Origin: Sphaerochaeta sp.
Lineage (GTDB): Bacteria > Spirochaetota > Spirochaetia > Sphaerochaetales > Sphaerochaetaceae
Direction of reading: 5' to 3'
Length of the DNA stretch: 23,958 nt
Assembly: GCA_003446545.1 (NCBI GenBank)
Contig: DMAO01000249.1
Location: forward strand, 1-23,958
Below are positions 13,857 to 21,101 of this stretch, piece after piece (positions within the stretch are counted from its first letter, which is position 1; each line of letters opens with the position of its first letter). A program made the position numbers and the translations under genes. The notes under the pieces are model-generated. The model was not told where the DNA came from. It saw only the letters and a list, made by a program, of their open reading frames with translations, and did not search any database.

Positions 13857-14130
13857 GGTTCGTATTGCCTCCTGTGTATTGGGCACACCAGAGCATTATC
13901 TCCTCAAATACTGAGGCATTCAGCTCGTAATAGATGAAGTTCTTGTATTTGGTCTCTGAGATGAGGGAGGCTTTCTTCAGTTGGGAAAGGTGATAAGAGA
14001 CCGTTGCCGAGGTGAGATTCTCTACCCTGGATGCAATATCTCCGGCTGTGAGCCTTCCTTCCTTGAGCATGTCGAGGATTTCCCGCCGTACGGGATCAGA
14101 TACTGCTTTCATGGTTTGTGAAAATCCCAT
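13840..14130 (-). CDS. sdpR: SdpR-type ArsR-family autorepressor
   Basis: A 96-residue winged-helix regulator: MKAVSDPVRREILDMLKEGRLTAGDIASRV, then the recognition helix SATVSYHLSQLKKASLI and a wing ending KNFIYYELNASVFEEIMLW. It has no metal-binding Cys set and follows SdpR of Bacillus subtilis, which represses its own sdpRI operon and is titrated to the membrane by SdpI. The ATG at 14130 has a GAGGTGG site close upstream. A palindromic operator covers the predicted transcription start, supporting autorepression. Because the partner sdpI is broken, the usual release signal by membrane capture may be lost. Confidence 0.88.
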   Translation of the reverse strand: MGFSQTMKAVSDPVRREILDMLKEGRLTAGDIASRVENLTSATVSYHLSQLKKASLISETKYKNFIYYELNASVFEEIMLWCAQYTGGNTNHERQD

Positions 14131-14139
14131 ACCACCTCA

Positions 14140-14163
14140 CTATTTAGATATTATTCTAAATAG
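14140..14163. promoter_or_regulatory. Palindromic operator for the SdpR-type repressor
   Basis: A perfect inverted repeat with 9-bp arms, CTATTTAGA (14140-14148) and TCTAAATAG (14155-14163), separated by 6 nt. It sits directly after the -10 box and over the expected +1, ideal for repression. Confidence 0.75.
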
Positions 14164-14192
14164 ATTTTACTGGAATATCCACTACCGGTCAA
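14164..14192 (-). promoter_or_regulatory. sdpR promoter
   Basis: On the minus strand TTGACC (14187-14192), a 17-nt spacer and TAAAAT (14164-14169) give a strong sigma-70-type promoter. Transcription would start near 14157, inside the palindrome at 14140-14163. Confidence 0.7.
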
Positions 14193-14264
14193 GTTCCTGT
14201 CCTGCAAAGTAATTTGGTCCAAGCTGTCTTAGGTGATTTCTGAGAGCCATCCTATCCTTTTCTC

Positions 14265-14996
14265 CTACGATCTCACCACAGTATGCTTTTGTTTTTCCCC
14301 TACTACTTTGGCTGTAGAACTATAGCCAACTCCCATTCTATCAATCCCTAGATCAATCAGTTCAAAAAACGTTTCCTGTGTTCGTATCCCACCAGAGCCT
14401 TTGACCTTACACCTACCCTGAGCAGTTTCCATAATAGCGCTCACCACTTCAACAGTAGCCCCATCATTTTTACCCCCAGTAAAGAAACCTGTAGAAGTCT
14501 TCACAAAGTCTGATCCCGCACCTATTGCACATTCTGTTGCTTGCTTTATTTCATCGAGTGTCAGAGCATCAGTCTCAAAGATAGTTTTCAAAGCTGTCCC
14601 GTACGTATGGCAGACAGTTGCTACCTGACGAATCTCTTCAGTAACTGCACTCCATAACCCACTTCTGATCCATCCGTAGTTAGCGACAATGTCCAATTCA
14701 AAGATATCTCCTTGCTTGCATATGGACTCTGCCTGAGCAACTTTTGATTCTGTGGCAGATAAGCCGAAAGGGAAATCGCATACTACACATAGTTCTGTCG
14801 CTGTTCCTGCACAAAGCCTTTTTGCCAGGGGGATAGAGGCTGGATTGATGCAGACTGTCCTACAGCCATACCTAATGCCCTCAGAAATATGTTTTTTAAT
14901 CTCGTCTTGTGTAAATTCTGGCTTCAAGACAGAATGATCAATATATGCTGCCAACTCTGCAATGGTCATCTCACATGCTTTTTTCTTTGGTTTCAC
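14265..14996 (-). CDS. deoC: DeoC-family aldolase (deoxyribose-phosphate aldolase-like)
   Basis: A 243-residue class I aldolase of the DeoC family. DERA cleaves 2-deoxyribose-5-phosphate to acetaldehyde and glyceraldehyde-3-phosphate. The marks are AAYIDHSVLKPEFT at the N-terminus, ELDIV near 100-104, DFVKTSTGF with the Schiff-base Lys at about 166, and VKGSGGIRT with a second Lys at about 199. Strand regions differ from usual DERA: NYGWIRSGLW near 106-115 replaces the common N-x-G-x-L-K-SG block, and KTIFET replaces K-V-I-x-ET, so the sugar phosphate may differ. The GTG start has an AGGAG site 7 nt upstream. It has its own promoter and is separated from the isomerase gene by a terminator. 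No deoxyribose kinase or phosphopentomutase is nearby. Confidence 0.85.
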   Translation of the reverse strand: MKPKKKACEMTIAELAAYIDHSVLKPEFTQDEIKKHISEGIRYGCRTVCINPASIPLAKRLCAGTATELCVVCDFPFGLSATESKVAQAESICKQGDIFELDIVANYGWIRSGLWSAVTEEIRQVATVCHTYGTALKTIFETDALTLDEIKQATECAIGAGSDFVKTSTGFFTGGKNDGATVEVVSAIMETAQGRCKVKGSGGIRTQETFFELIDLGIDRMGVGYSSTAKVVGEKQKHTVVRS

Positions 14997-15011
14997 AACA
15001 GATCTCCTAAG

Positions 15012-15040
15012 ATTAGATTATTAGGCATATGGTACGCCAA
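15012..15040 (-). promoter_or_regulatory. Promoter of the DeoC-family gene
   Basis: On the minus strand TTGGCG (15035-15040), a 17-nt spacer and TCTAAT (15012-15017) lie just upstream of the AGGAG site. Matches are 4 of 6 and 5 of 6. Confidence 0.45.
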
Positions 15041-15155
15041 AACATTCCAAACTCAATTTTTAGCATCAAGCATTTTGTTCGAGAAAAGAAATTCAGACAC
15101 TCAAGGTCTCTTACCCTACAAGTCTTGACTGAGAAAAGATGGCTTGGTAGAGAGT

Positions 15156-15182
15156 AACCCCACCGGCTGTACCGGTGGGGTT
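15156..15182 (-). terminator. Hairpin terminator after the TIM-barrel isomerase gene
   Basis: A perfect 11-bp stem, AACCCCACCGG (15156-15166) with CCGGTGGGGTT (15172-15182), and a 5-nt loop lie 10 nt beyond the isomerase stop. The run after it on the minus strand (ACTCTCT) is only moderately T-rich, so some readthrough into deoC is possible. Confidence 0.7.
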
Positions 15183-15191
15183 GCTGGTGAT

Positions 15192-16166
15192 TTACTTGAA
15201 GAAAGTCCGACGCAACCAACGTTGGGACTCTACCGCATTACCTCGATTTACCAGATCTCGAAGCTCTTGCATCACCCCATCAGTAAGCCTGGATTCGATC
15301 ATCTGCAAAAATGCCACGCTTTCTGCGAGTGCTCCCTGTCCATCCTCCCTGTAAGGGTACTGATCCATGGAAAGCCAACCGGTATAGTTGGTTTCTCTGA
15401 GCCAGAAAAGCGTTTCCACAAACAGTGGGAAGTGAACAGAACCTACGATCATGTCATCATCCCAATGCCCATAGTTATCATTGAAATGCATGTGGAAGAG
15501 TTTTCTCCCATACTCCTGTAGGATGACAATGGACTCAGCCACATTCTCCCCAGCTACAAAAGCGTGTCCTGTGTCGATGGTCACACCAACGTTGTCCAGG
15601 CCGGTCTCCTTTGCCAAGAGAAGGGTATCAGATGCCCTTGCCATGAAGCAGAAGTTGCGGGGTTCCTTTGGCTTGTACTCCAGGGCAAAATTGATGTCAG
15701 GGGAAGCTTTGGCAATCTCTCTGATGTTCTCCATCAGGTAGCGACGTTCAAGGGCGATGTTTGACTGAAGCACATAGTCATACCCATCCTGGCCTGGCCA
15801 GAGGTTCAGTGTGGTGCATCCCAATTTTCTGGCCATTTCCACACACTCAAAGGTATACTCAATAGCCTGTTTTCTGATCTCAGGGTCTTTTGCTGAGAGA
15901 CTGCCTCGCCCCCAGCGCTTTTGGCTGAAGTGATCGGGGATTATGGAAACACATTGTAGGTTGTGTTTTGCCAGCATCTCACCTACCTTGTCGACGTTGT
16001 CACTAGAGACATCCCATGTCCCTACAAGCTCAACTCCCTTTACCCCTTGGATTTCCGATGCCTGTCTGATGAGCTCTTCCTTGGGAAGGGCGTCTTTGTA
16101 GCCGCTGGAAAGGAACCTGTCACAGGTGTTTCCCAAGTTACCTAAAATAATTGAATACTTTGCCAT
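15192..16166 (-). CDS. Xylose-isomerase-like TIM-barrel sugar isomerase/epimerase
   Basis: A 324-residue TIM-barrel protein of the AP-endonuclease-2/xylose-isomerase-like superfamily. The metal-site residues are in order: FALEYKPKEPR (E163), VTIDTGHAFV (D198, H201), FHMHFNDNYGHWDDD (H226, D230) and LSMDQYPYRED (D268). NLWPGQDGYDY at about 121-131 is the sugar-isomerase type of loop. This argues for isomerisation or epimerisation of a free or phosphorylated sugar. The sugar is unknown; L-rhamnose or lyxose isomerase families are the nearest by general look. The frame opens at 16187, directly after the lacI stop, but GAGGAGG 8 nt before the ATG at 16166 decides the start. It is co-transcribed with lacI. 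Confidence 0.82.
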   Translation of the reverse strand: MAKYSIILGNLGNTCDRFLSSGYKDALPKEELIRQASEIQGVKGVELVGTWDVSSDNVDKVGEMLAKHNLQCVSIIPDHFSQKRWGRGSLSAKDPEIRKQAIEYTFECVEMARKLGCTTLNLWPGQDGYDYVLQSNIALERRYLMENIREIAKASPDINFALEYKPKEPRNFCFMARASDTLLLAKETGLDNVGVTIDTGHAFVAGENVAESIVILQEYGRKLFHMHFNDNYGHWDDDMIVGSVHFPLFVETLFWLRETNYTGWLSMDQYPYREDGQGALAESVAFLQMIESRLTDGVMQELRDLVNRGNAVESQRWLRRTFFK

Positions 16167-16187
16167 GTTTTGCACCTCCTCATGCAT

Positions 16188-17204
16188 TTATCTGTCAATA
16201 ACACTTTCTCGAATCACCAGCTTCCCATGGACCAGGATGTCCATTGGGGCTTCTTTGGTTTTTGCAATGATTTTCTCTACAATGGTACGGGCTGCCAAAG
16301 CCCCGATATGTTGCGTAGGAATCTTGACGGTAGTCAGTCTGGGCTCCATCATTGATGACATGGGCAGGTCGTCGAAGCCGATGACCGAGACATCTCTCGG
16401 AACCTTGAACCCAGCTTCCTTGATGGCTTTTATAACTCCAAAGGCGGCTACGTCGTTGAAGCAAAAGAGGGCCTGTGGCAGATGCCCTCCCCCTTGGAGG
16501 TAGGCAAGCATCTCTTTATATGCACCATTGAAACCAGGTTTTACTGGGATGAGGCTCTGCTCCGAGAGCGTAAGCCCATACTCGTTCATTGCTTGTATGA
16601 AGCCTCGTTCGCGTAAGGATATATTCCCTGAGCTCACAGTGGATGTCACCATCCTGATATCGGTATGGTGTCTCTTCACCAGATAGCTGATGATGGTATA
16701 GACAGAGCCGATATTTCCCATGGTAATGAAATCTGCTTCCAATTGTTCGAAATACGTATCTATGATCACATAAGGATAGCTCAGGTCTTTCAGGCACTGG
16801 ATGTCTGGAGAGCTTAATTCCGTTCCCAGGACGATTATCCCTTTAGGCTGCTTGCTTTTCATTTCTGAAATAAATGGGGTGAGGGATTCTAGGGAATGGG
16901 TGATAATCTCAAAAGAGTAGCCATATTCCTTTACAACCTGGTTGATCCCCTCAATATAGTTGACGATGAATGTATTTTGGTCTTCGTTGAGTATCAGACC
17001 GTGCTTGCTAAGTTTTGCCAGGACTATCACCCCGTGTTGAGGAAGGGCATACGAACGTTCCCCAGGGACACGATAGTTCATCTCTTTTGCTATTCTGATG
17101 ATTGCCATTCGGGTTTCATGCCCAACGCCCTTGTGTCCGTTCAATGCCAGTGAGACCGTGGTTTTTGATACTCCAGCCTTCTCGGCTATCTCTTTTATTC
17201 CCAT
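16188..17204 (-). CDS. LacI-family transcription regulator
   Basis: A 338-residue repressor-type protein. The LacI helix-turn-helix and hinge are at the N-terminus (MGIKEIAEKAGVSKTTVSLALNG, then VGHETRMAIIRIAKEMNYRV), followed by a periplasmic-binding-protein-like sensor domain with FNDVAAFGVIKAIKEAGFKVP and SVIGFDDLPMSSMMEPRLTTVKIP. It most likely controls the isomerase gene behind it and the divergent transport operon, in response to the transported sugar or a derivative. No other start is possible in frame because a TAA lies upstream. A TATGCT -10 box ends 6 nt before the ATG, so a leaderless mRNA is predicted. Confidence 0.93.
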   Translation of the reverse strand: MGIKEIAEKAGVSKTTVSLALNGHKGVGHETRMAIIRIAKEMNYRVPGERSYALPQHGVIVLAKLSKHGLILNEDQNTFIVNYIEGINQVVKEYGYSFEIITHSLESLTPFISEMKSKQPKGIIVLGTELSSPDIQCLKDLSYPYVIIDTYFEQLEADFITMGNIGSVYTIISYLVKRHHTDIRMVTSTVSSGNISLRERGFIQAMNEYGLTLSEQSLIPVKPGFNGAYKEMLAYLQGGGHLPQALFCFNDVAAFGVIKAIKEAGFKVPRDVSVIGFDDLPMSSMMEPRLTTVKIPTQHIGALAARTIVEKIIAKTKEAPMDILVHGKLVIRESVIDR

Positions 17205-17210
17205 AGCTTC

Positions 17211-17239
17211 AGCATATCTCTCTCCTTATTGGTTGTCAA
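17211..17239 (-). promoter_or_regulatory. lacI promoter, predicted leaderless start
   Basis: On the minus strand a perfect TTGACA (17234-17239), a 17-nt spacer and TATGCT (17211-17216) put +1 at 17204, the A of the lacI ATG. The AAGGAG found here lies inside the spacer and so would not be in the mRNA. Confidence 0.6.
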
Positions 17240-17261
17240 ATAATTAGGCAAAATTTAGTTA

Positions 17262-17368
17262 ATTTTAGTAGTATTTGTTCAATTGCTGAGAATATTTGTA
17301 CGTGAAATTGCTATATATCAAATAAAACGTACAGTTTTTGCGTCTATAATTTTTTTGGCTACTAAAAT
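17262..17368. promoter_or_regulatory. Inverted pair of CTACTAAAAT elements, candidate LacI operators
   Basis: ATTTTAGTAG (17262-17271) and CTACTAAAAT (17359-17368) are exact reverse complements 97 bp apart in the lacI/binding-protein intergenic region. The right copy continues to ACTAAAATAGT, a short palindrome. A further IR, TGTACGT/ACGTACA, lies between them (about 17298-17333). The region is A/T-rich, so chance is possible. Confidence 0.3.
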
Positions 17369-17381
17369 AGTTCATTAATGT

Positions 17382-17410
17382 TTGACTTCTCAATATGGGT
17401 GCGATAAAAT
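17382..17410 (+). promoter_or_regulatory. Promoter of the sugar-transport operon
   Basis: TTGACT (17382-17387), a 17-nt spacer and TAAAAT (17405-17410) match the sigma-70 consensus at 5 of 6 each. The start would be near 17417, giving a 25-nt leader with an AGGAGG ribosome site at about 17428-17434. A second TATAAT at 17345-17350 lacks a -35 box. Confidence 0.7.
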
Positions 17411-17441
17411 TACGATGTCACTGTAAAAGGAGGAAATACAG

Positions 17442-18446
17442 ATGAAGAAACTTATGATTCTCATGGTTATTGTTCTAATGGTGGTTCCTATGGTGTTTGC
17501 AGCTGGTCAGGCTGAGAAAAAAACCGGGTATGAGATTGTGGTGGTGCCCAAGGATGCATCCAACCCATGGTTTGTCCGGATGAAAGTTGGTGTTGACGAG
17601 TATGCGAAAGCAACTGGCTTGAATGTCTATCAGAAAGGTACGGCACAGATTGACGCTACCTTGCAGGCACAGCTTATACAGGACCTCATTGCTCAGGGTG
17701 TTGATGCCCTCTGTGTAGTTCCTGTAGATCTTGAGTCGTTGGAACCTGTACTCGCACAGGCCAAAAAGGCTGGTATTGTGGTGATCACCCATGAGGGTTC
17801 TGCACTGGAGAATGTCGATTATGATATCGAGGCTTTCTCCAATGCAGGATATGGTGCTTTCATCATGGACAACCTTGCTGAAGCTATGAATTATGAAGGT
17901 GTATACACAACGATGGTTGCGTCCCTCACCAATGGTTCTCACAATGAATGGGCAGATGCTGGTGTAGCACATCAGAAAGAGGCGTATCCCAAGATGCAGC
18001 TGCTCGCAGCAGAGAAACGCATCGAGTCTTTCGACAATGGTGATGTTGCCTACAATGGAGCAAAGGAGCTGTTCAAGAAATACCCCAACCTTAAGGGTAT
18101 TATGGGAACTTCCTCATATGATGCTCCAGGAGTTGCGCGTGCCATCGAGGAGTTGGGTCTGATCGGAAAGGCCTTTACTTCTGGTACAGGAATGCCTCTT
18201 GACAACGCAGCCCTGCTGGAAAGTGGTGTTGTAAAGTCTTTGACCTTGTGGGATCCTGCTCTCGCCGGTAAGGCCATGATAGCCCTCGCTGTTCAGGTGT
18301 TGGATGGAAAGAAAATTGAAGGTGTAGTCGACTTGGGAGTCGATGGATATACCAACATGAAATTCAAGCCCGGCAGCAAGACTGTTCTTGAAGGTGAAGG
18401 TTGGATTGTCATCAATGCCAAGAATGTCTACGACTTCGGATTCTAG
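17442..18446 (+). CDS. Periplasmic sugar-binding protein, LsrB/RhaS-like
   Basis: A 334-residue type I periplasmic binding protein for an ABC importer. The signal peptide (about 1-20, MKKLMILMVIVLMVVPMVFA) is followed by AGQAEKK, a leader form I associate with Sphaerochaeta-type binding proteins. The mature part has EIVVVPKDASNPWF, LIQDLIAQGVDALCVVPVD and THEGSALENVD, and the C-terminal TLWDPALAGKAMIALA with VINAKNVYDFGF, which lines up in layout with the end of LsrB and RhaS. Two LsrB ligand positions do not look conserved (the Asp-Gln pair near 166 appears as Ser-His), so AI-2 is not assured; rhamnose or another deoxy- or pentose sugar is equally possible. It is the first gene of the transport operon, with an AGGAGG site. 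Confidence 0.9.
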   Translation: MKKLMILMVIVLMVVPMVFAAGQAEKKTGYEIVVVPKDASNPWFVRMKVGVDEYAKATGLNVYQKGTAQIDATLQAQLIQDLIAQGVDALCVVPVDLESLEPVLAQAKKAGIVVITHEGSALENVDYDIEAFSNAGYGAFIMDNLAEAMNYEGVYTTMVASLTNGSHNEWADAGVAHQKEAYPKMQLLAAEKRIESFDNGDVAYNGAKELFKKYPNLKGIMGTSSYDAPGVARAIEELGLIGKAFTSGTGMPLDNAALLESGVVKSLTLWDPALAGKAMIALAVQVLDGKKIEGVVDLGVDGYTNMKFKPGSKTVLEGEGWIVINAKNVYDFGF

Positions 18447-18461
18447 TCTATTGGTTTGGAA

Positions 18462-18499
18462 CATTGCCCTGCCATTCGTGTCCGTTTGGCAGGGCAATG
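18462..18499 (+). terminator. Intra-operon hairpin after the binding-protein gene
   Basis: A perfect 13-bp stem, CATTGCCCTGCCA (18462-18474) with TGGCAGGGCAATG (18487-18499), and a 12-nt loop. Only a broken T-run follows (TTGTTATTTG). This probably allows partial termination or protects the 3' end, giving more binding protein than ATPase and permease. Confidence 0.75.
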
Positions 18500-18559
18500 T
18501 TGTTATTTGTTGTCTGAAATGCGTAACAGTGGTTTAATTGTTGTAGTAGGAGGTGTGCC

Positions 18560-20044
18560 ATGGCAGAGTGCTTACTCAAGGCCGTTGACATATACAAGTC
18601 ATTTGTTGGGGTTCAGGCTCTAAAGAATGTCTCGTTTGAAATTCATCCTGGTGAGATTCACTGTCTTGCAGGAGAGAATGGAAGCGGAAAGTCAACACTC
18701 ATCAAAATTATCAGCGGGGTCTATTCCCCAGATTCCGGTTATATGGAGTTTGGCGGAAAGAACTATGAGAAGATTACCCCGATTGACGCAATACAGAGCG
18801 GAATCCAAGTTATCTACCAGGACTTTTCGATTTTCCCTAACCTGACGGTTATGGAAAACCTGGCATTCAATAGTGAACTTGCAGACCGTAGAAAATTTGT
18901 GAACTGGAAGAGGATGCGCCAGATTGCTACAGAGGCAATAGCCAAGATCAATTTCGAGGTCGACCTGGATGCCCTGGTCGGTTCTCTGACTGTTGCCGAA
19001 AAACAGATGATTGCTATAAGTCGGGCCCTTATGTTCAATACAAAACTAATCATCATGGATGAGCCAACGACTTCCCTGACTAAAAGAGAGGTGGGAAACC
19101 TTTTCAATATTATCCTTAAGCTCAAGGAGCGCGGGATTGCAATCCTTTTTGTCAGCCACAAACTCAATGAAGTTTTTGAAATATCAGAACAGTTCACTAT
19201 CCTTCGCAGTGGGGAGCTTGTTGCCACAGGGAACACCTCTGACCTTGATTCCAATAAATTCTCCTATTACATGACAGGACGTGAGTTCCAGAAAAAGACC
19301 TTCATTCCACAGCATGTATCCGAAGAACCAATTTTTCAGGCAAAGGGCATCGGAATGCAAGGGGCGTTTCAGGATGTTTCCTTTGATCTGCGAAAAGGGG
19401 AGATTATCGGGATAACAGGTTTGCTTGATTCAGGGAGGACCGAACTGGCCCTATCCATGTTTGGCATTCGTCCCATTGACGTGGGAACTTTTTTGGTGAA
19501 TGGGAAAGAGGTGAAGCTTTCCAATCCACAGGTTGCTATGGGAAATAAGATTGGCTATGTGCCTGAGGACCGATTGAGTGAGGGTCTGTTCCTTACACAA
19601 AGCATAGCAGACAATATTGTCATCTCGGAAATCGATAGCCTCGCTAACAAGATTGGTGTACTGGACCATATGAGCCGTTCTGCTGAAATCGAGCGGTGGG
19701 TTAAGGAACTGGCAATCGGTACCCCAAATCCTGACAATGCGTGTCAGACCCTATCGGGCGGCAACCAGCAAAGAGTTGTACTGGCAAAATGGTTGGCGCT
19801 TAACTTGGATATCCTTATCTTGAATGGTCCCACTGTCGGCGTTGATATAGGATCAAAGCATGATATCCATGAAATACTGCAGAAACTGGCAGAAAAGGGG
19901 CTGGCTCTCCTTATCATCAGCGATGACCTTCCCGAGGTGTTGGAAAACTGTTCAAGAATCCTGGTAATGAAATCCGGGCGGATAGTAGCTGATTTGGATG
20001 CTGCGCAAACTGATGAAAAAACGATTTTATCGTACATGATGTAG
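18560..20044 (+). CDS. RbsA-type double ATP-binding protein with degenerate second site
   Basis: A 494-residue sugar ABC ATPase with two nucleotide-binding halves. The first has Walker A GENGSGKST (38-46), the family's relaxed signature LTVAEKQM (143-150), Walker B LIIMDEPT with E168, and H200. The second has the usual RbsA-type altered Walker A (GLLDSGRTE, 287-295) and a normal LSGGNQQR signature (398-405). However, its Walker B is LILNGPT (419-425), where the Asp-Glu pair is replaced by N422-G423. Hydrolysis at that composite site should be lost. The ATG has an AGGAGG site. It energises the two permeases that follow. Confidence 0.93.
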   Translation: MAECLLKAVDIYKSFVGVQALKNVSFEIHPGEIHCLAGENGSGKSTLIKIISGVYSPDSGYMEFGGKNYEKITPIDAIQSGIQVIYQDFSIFPNLTVMENLAFNSELADRRKFVNWKRMRQIATEAIAKINFEVDLDALVGSLTVAEKQMIAISRALMFNTKLIIMDEPTTSLTKREVGNLFNIILKLKERGIAILFVSHKLNEVFEISEQFTILRSGELVATGNTSDLDSNKFSYYMTGREFQKKTFIPQHVSEEPIFQAKGIGMQGAFQDVSFDLRKGEIIGITGLLDSGRTELALSMFGIRPIDVGTFLVNGKEVKLSNPQVAMGNKIGYVPEDRLSEGLFLTQSIADNIVISEIDSLANKIGVLDHMSRSAEIERWVKELAIGTPNPDNACQTLSGGNQQRVVLAKWLALNLDILILNGPTVGVDIGSKHDIHEILQKLAEKGLALLIISDDLPEVLENCSRILVMKSGRIVADLDAAQTDEKTILSYMM

Positions 20045-20057
20045 GGAGGCTACAGTC

Positions 20058-21101
20058 GTGAAAACAACAATTACCAATACCTTACGCAAGCTGTCACGGC
20101 GCAATGAACCCTATATATTCCTTGTTCTCATGCTGTTGTGCGTGCTTATTGAGATTCGTTCAGGCCAATTTTTCTCTTCGAACAATCTGGTGGACATAGC
20201 GTCCGCTCTTGTCGTGCCTGGCCTGTTCGCAATAGGGGCGTTCATGGTCATCATCTCTGGTGGCATTGATGTTTCCTTCCCAGCTCTGGCTTCCCTGAGC
20301 GTGTATGCCACAACAAAGTTCCTTCTTGATATGAATTATCAAGGTGGCGTATGGTTGGCTATCCTTATCGCCCTGGCTTTAGGTGCAATCCTAGGGGCTT
20401 TTAACGGCCTGTTCATTGGATATTTCAGGTTGCCTGCATTGATAGTGACCTTAGGCTCCTCCAGCGTTTTCAAAGGAGTCATGCAAGGCGCTCTCAACTC
20501 CAAGCAGCTGACCATCATTCCCATCGGAATGAAGGATTTTGGAACCTCATCACTATTTATTGCTCGGAACCCCGTTTCTGGATTGACTTCTAGGATGCCT
20601 GTGGCGATTATTGCGTTCCTTGTTGTCCTGTTCCTTGTGTATTTCATGATGCGTTACACCATGTTTGGAAGGGGTATTTATGGAATAGGGGGTAGTGAGA
20701 CCAGTGCCCACAGGGCAGGTTTTGGGGTCAGGAATACAAAATTCATCATGTATGTCATGGTGGGTATGATAGCGAGTCTTGCAGGAGTCATGAGAGTTTG
20801 CATGATGCAACAGGCTCACCCCACAAATATGCTGGGTATGGAGATGAACATCATAGCTGGTGTAGTGCTTGGAGGAACGGCCATCACAGGGGGTAGGGGC
20901 ACCTTGCTGGGATGTATGCTAGGTACATTGCTTATAGTGATTGTGGAGAATTCCCTCATACTGATTGGGGTTCCCACCTCTTGGAAGAGTGTCTTTACCG
21001 GCTTGTTGATCATCATCGGTACTGGAGTAAGTGCCTATCAGGTTTCTCACATGAATCGTGTACGGTCGGCAAAAACACCGGCTAAGGAGGTTGTAGCATG
21101 A
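20058..21101 (+). CDS. RbsC-like ABC permease, first of pair
   Basis: A 347-residue inner-membrane permease of the ribose/AI-2 (BPD_transp_2) family with about eight to ten hydrophobic segments. Family features are FMVIISGGIDVSFPALASLS near 70, GAILGAFNGLFIGYFRLPALIVTLGSSSVFKG in the middle, and the loop GIGGSETSAHRAGF that meets the ATPase. VVLGGTAITGGRGTLLGCMLG follows. The start is a GTG with an AGGGAGG site 7-8 nt upstream. Its stop overlaps the second permease by 4 nt. It is likely to form a heterodimer with that permease, as LsrC/LsrD or RhaP/RhaQ do. Confidence 0.93.
   Translation: MKTTITNTLRKLSRRNEPYIFLVLMLLCVLIEIRSGQFFSSNNLVDIASALVVPGLFAIGAFMVIISGGIDVSFPALASLSVYATTKFLLDMNYQGGVWLAILIALALGAILGAFNGLFIGYFRLPALIVTLGSSSVFKGVMQGALNSKQLTIIPIGMKDFGTSSLFIARNPVSGLTSRMPVAIIAFLVVLFLVYFMMRYTMFGRGIYGIGGSETSAHRAGFGVRNTKFIMYVMVGMIASLAGVMRVCMMQQAHPTNMLGMEMNIIAGVVLGGTAITGGRGTLLGCMLGTLLIVIVENSLILIGVPTSWKSVFTGLLIIIGTGVSAYQVSHMNRVRSAKTPAKEVVA

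Noticed and set aside
17205..17216. Six-codon upstream ORF (MLKLWE) with a good AAGGAG site overlapping the lacI ATG
   Set aside because: The AAGGAG lies inside the spacer between the -35 and -10 boxes of the best promoter, so it would not be in the mRNA. It would become relevant only if transcription starts further upstream.
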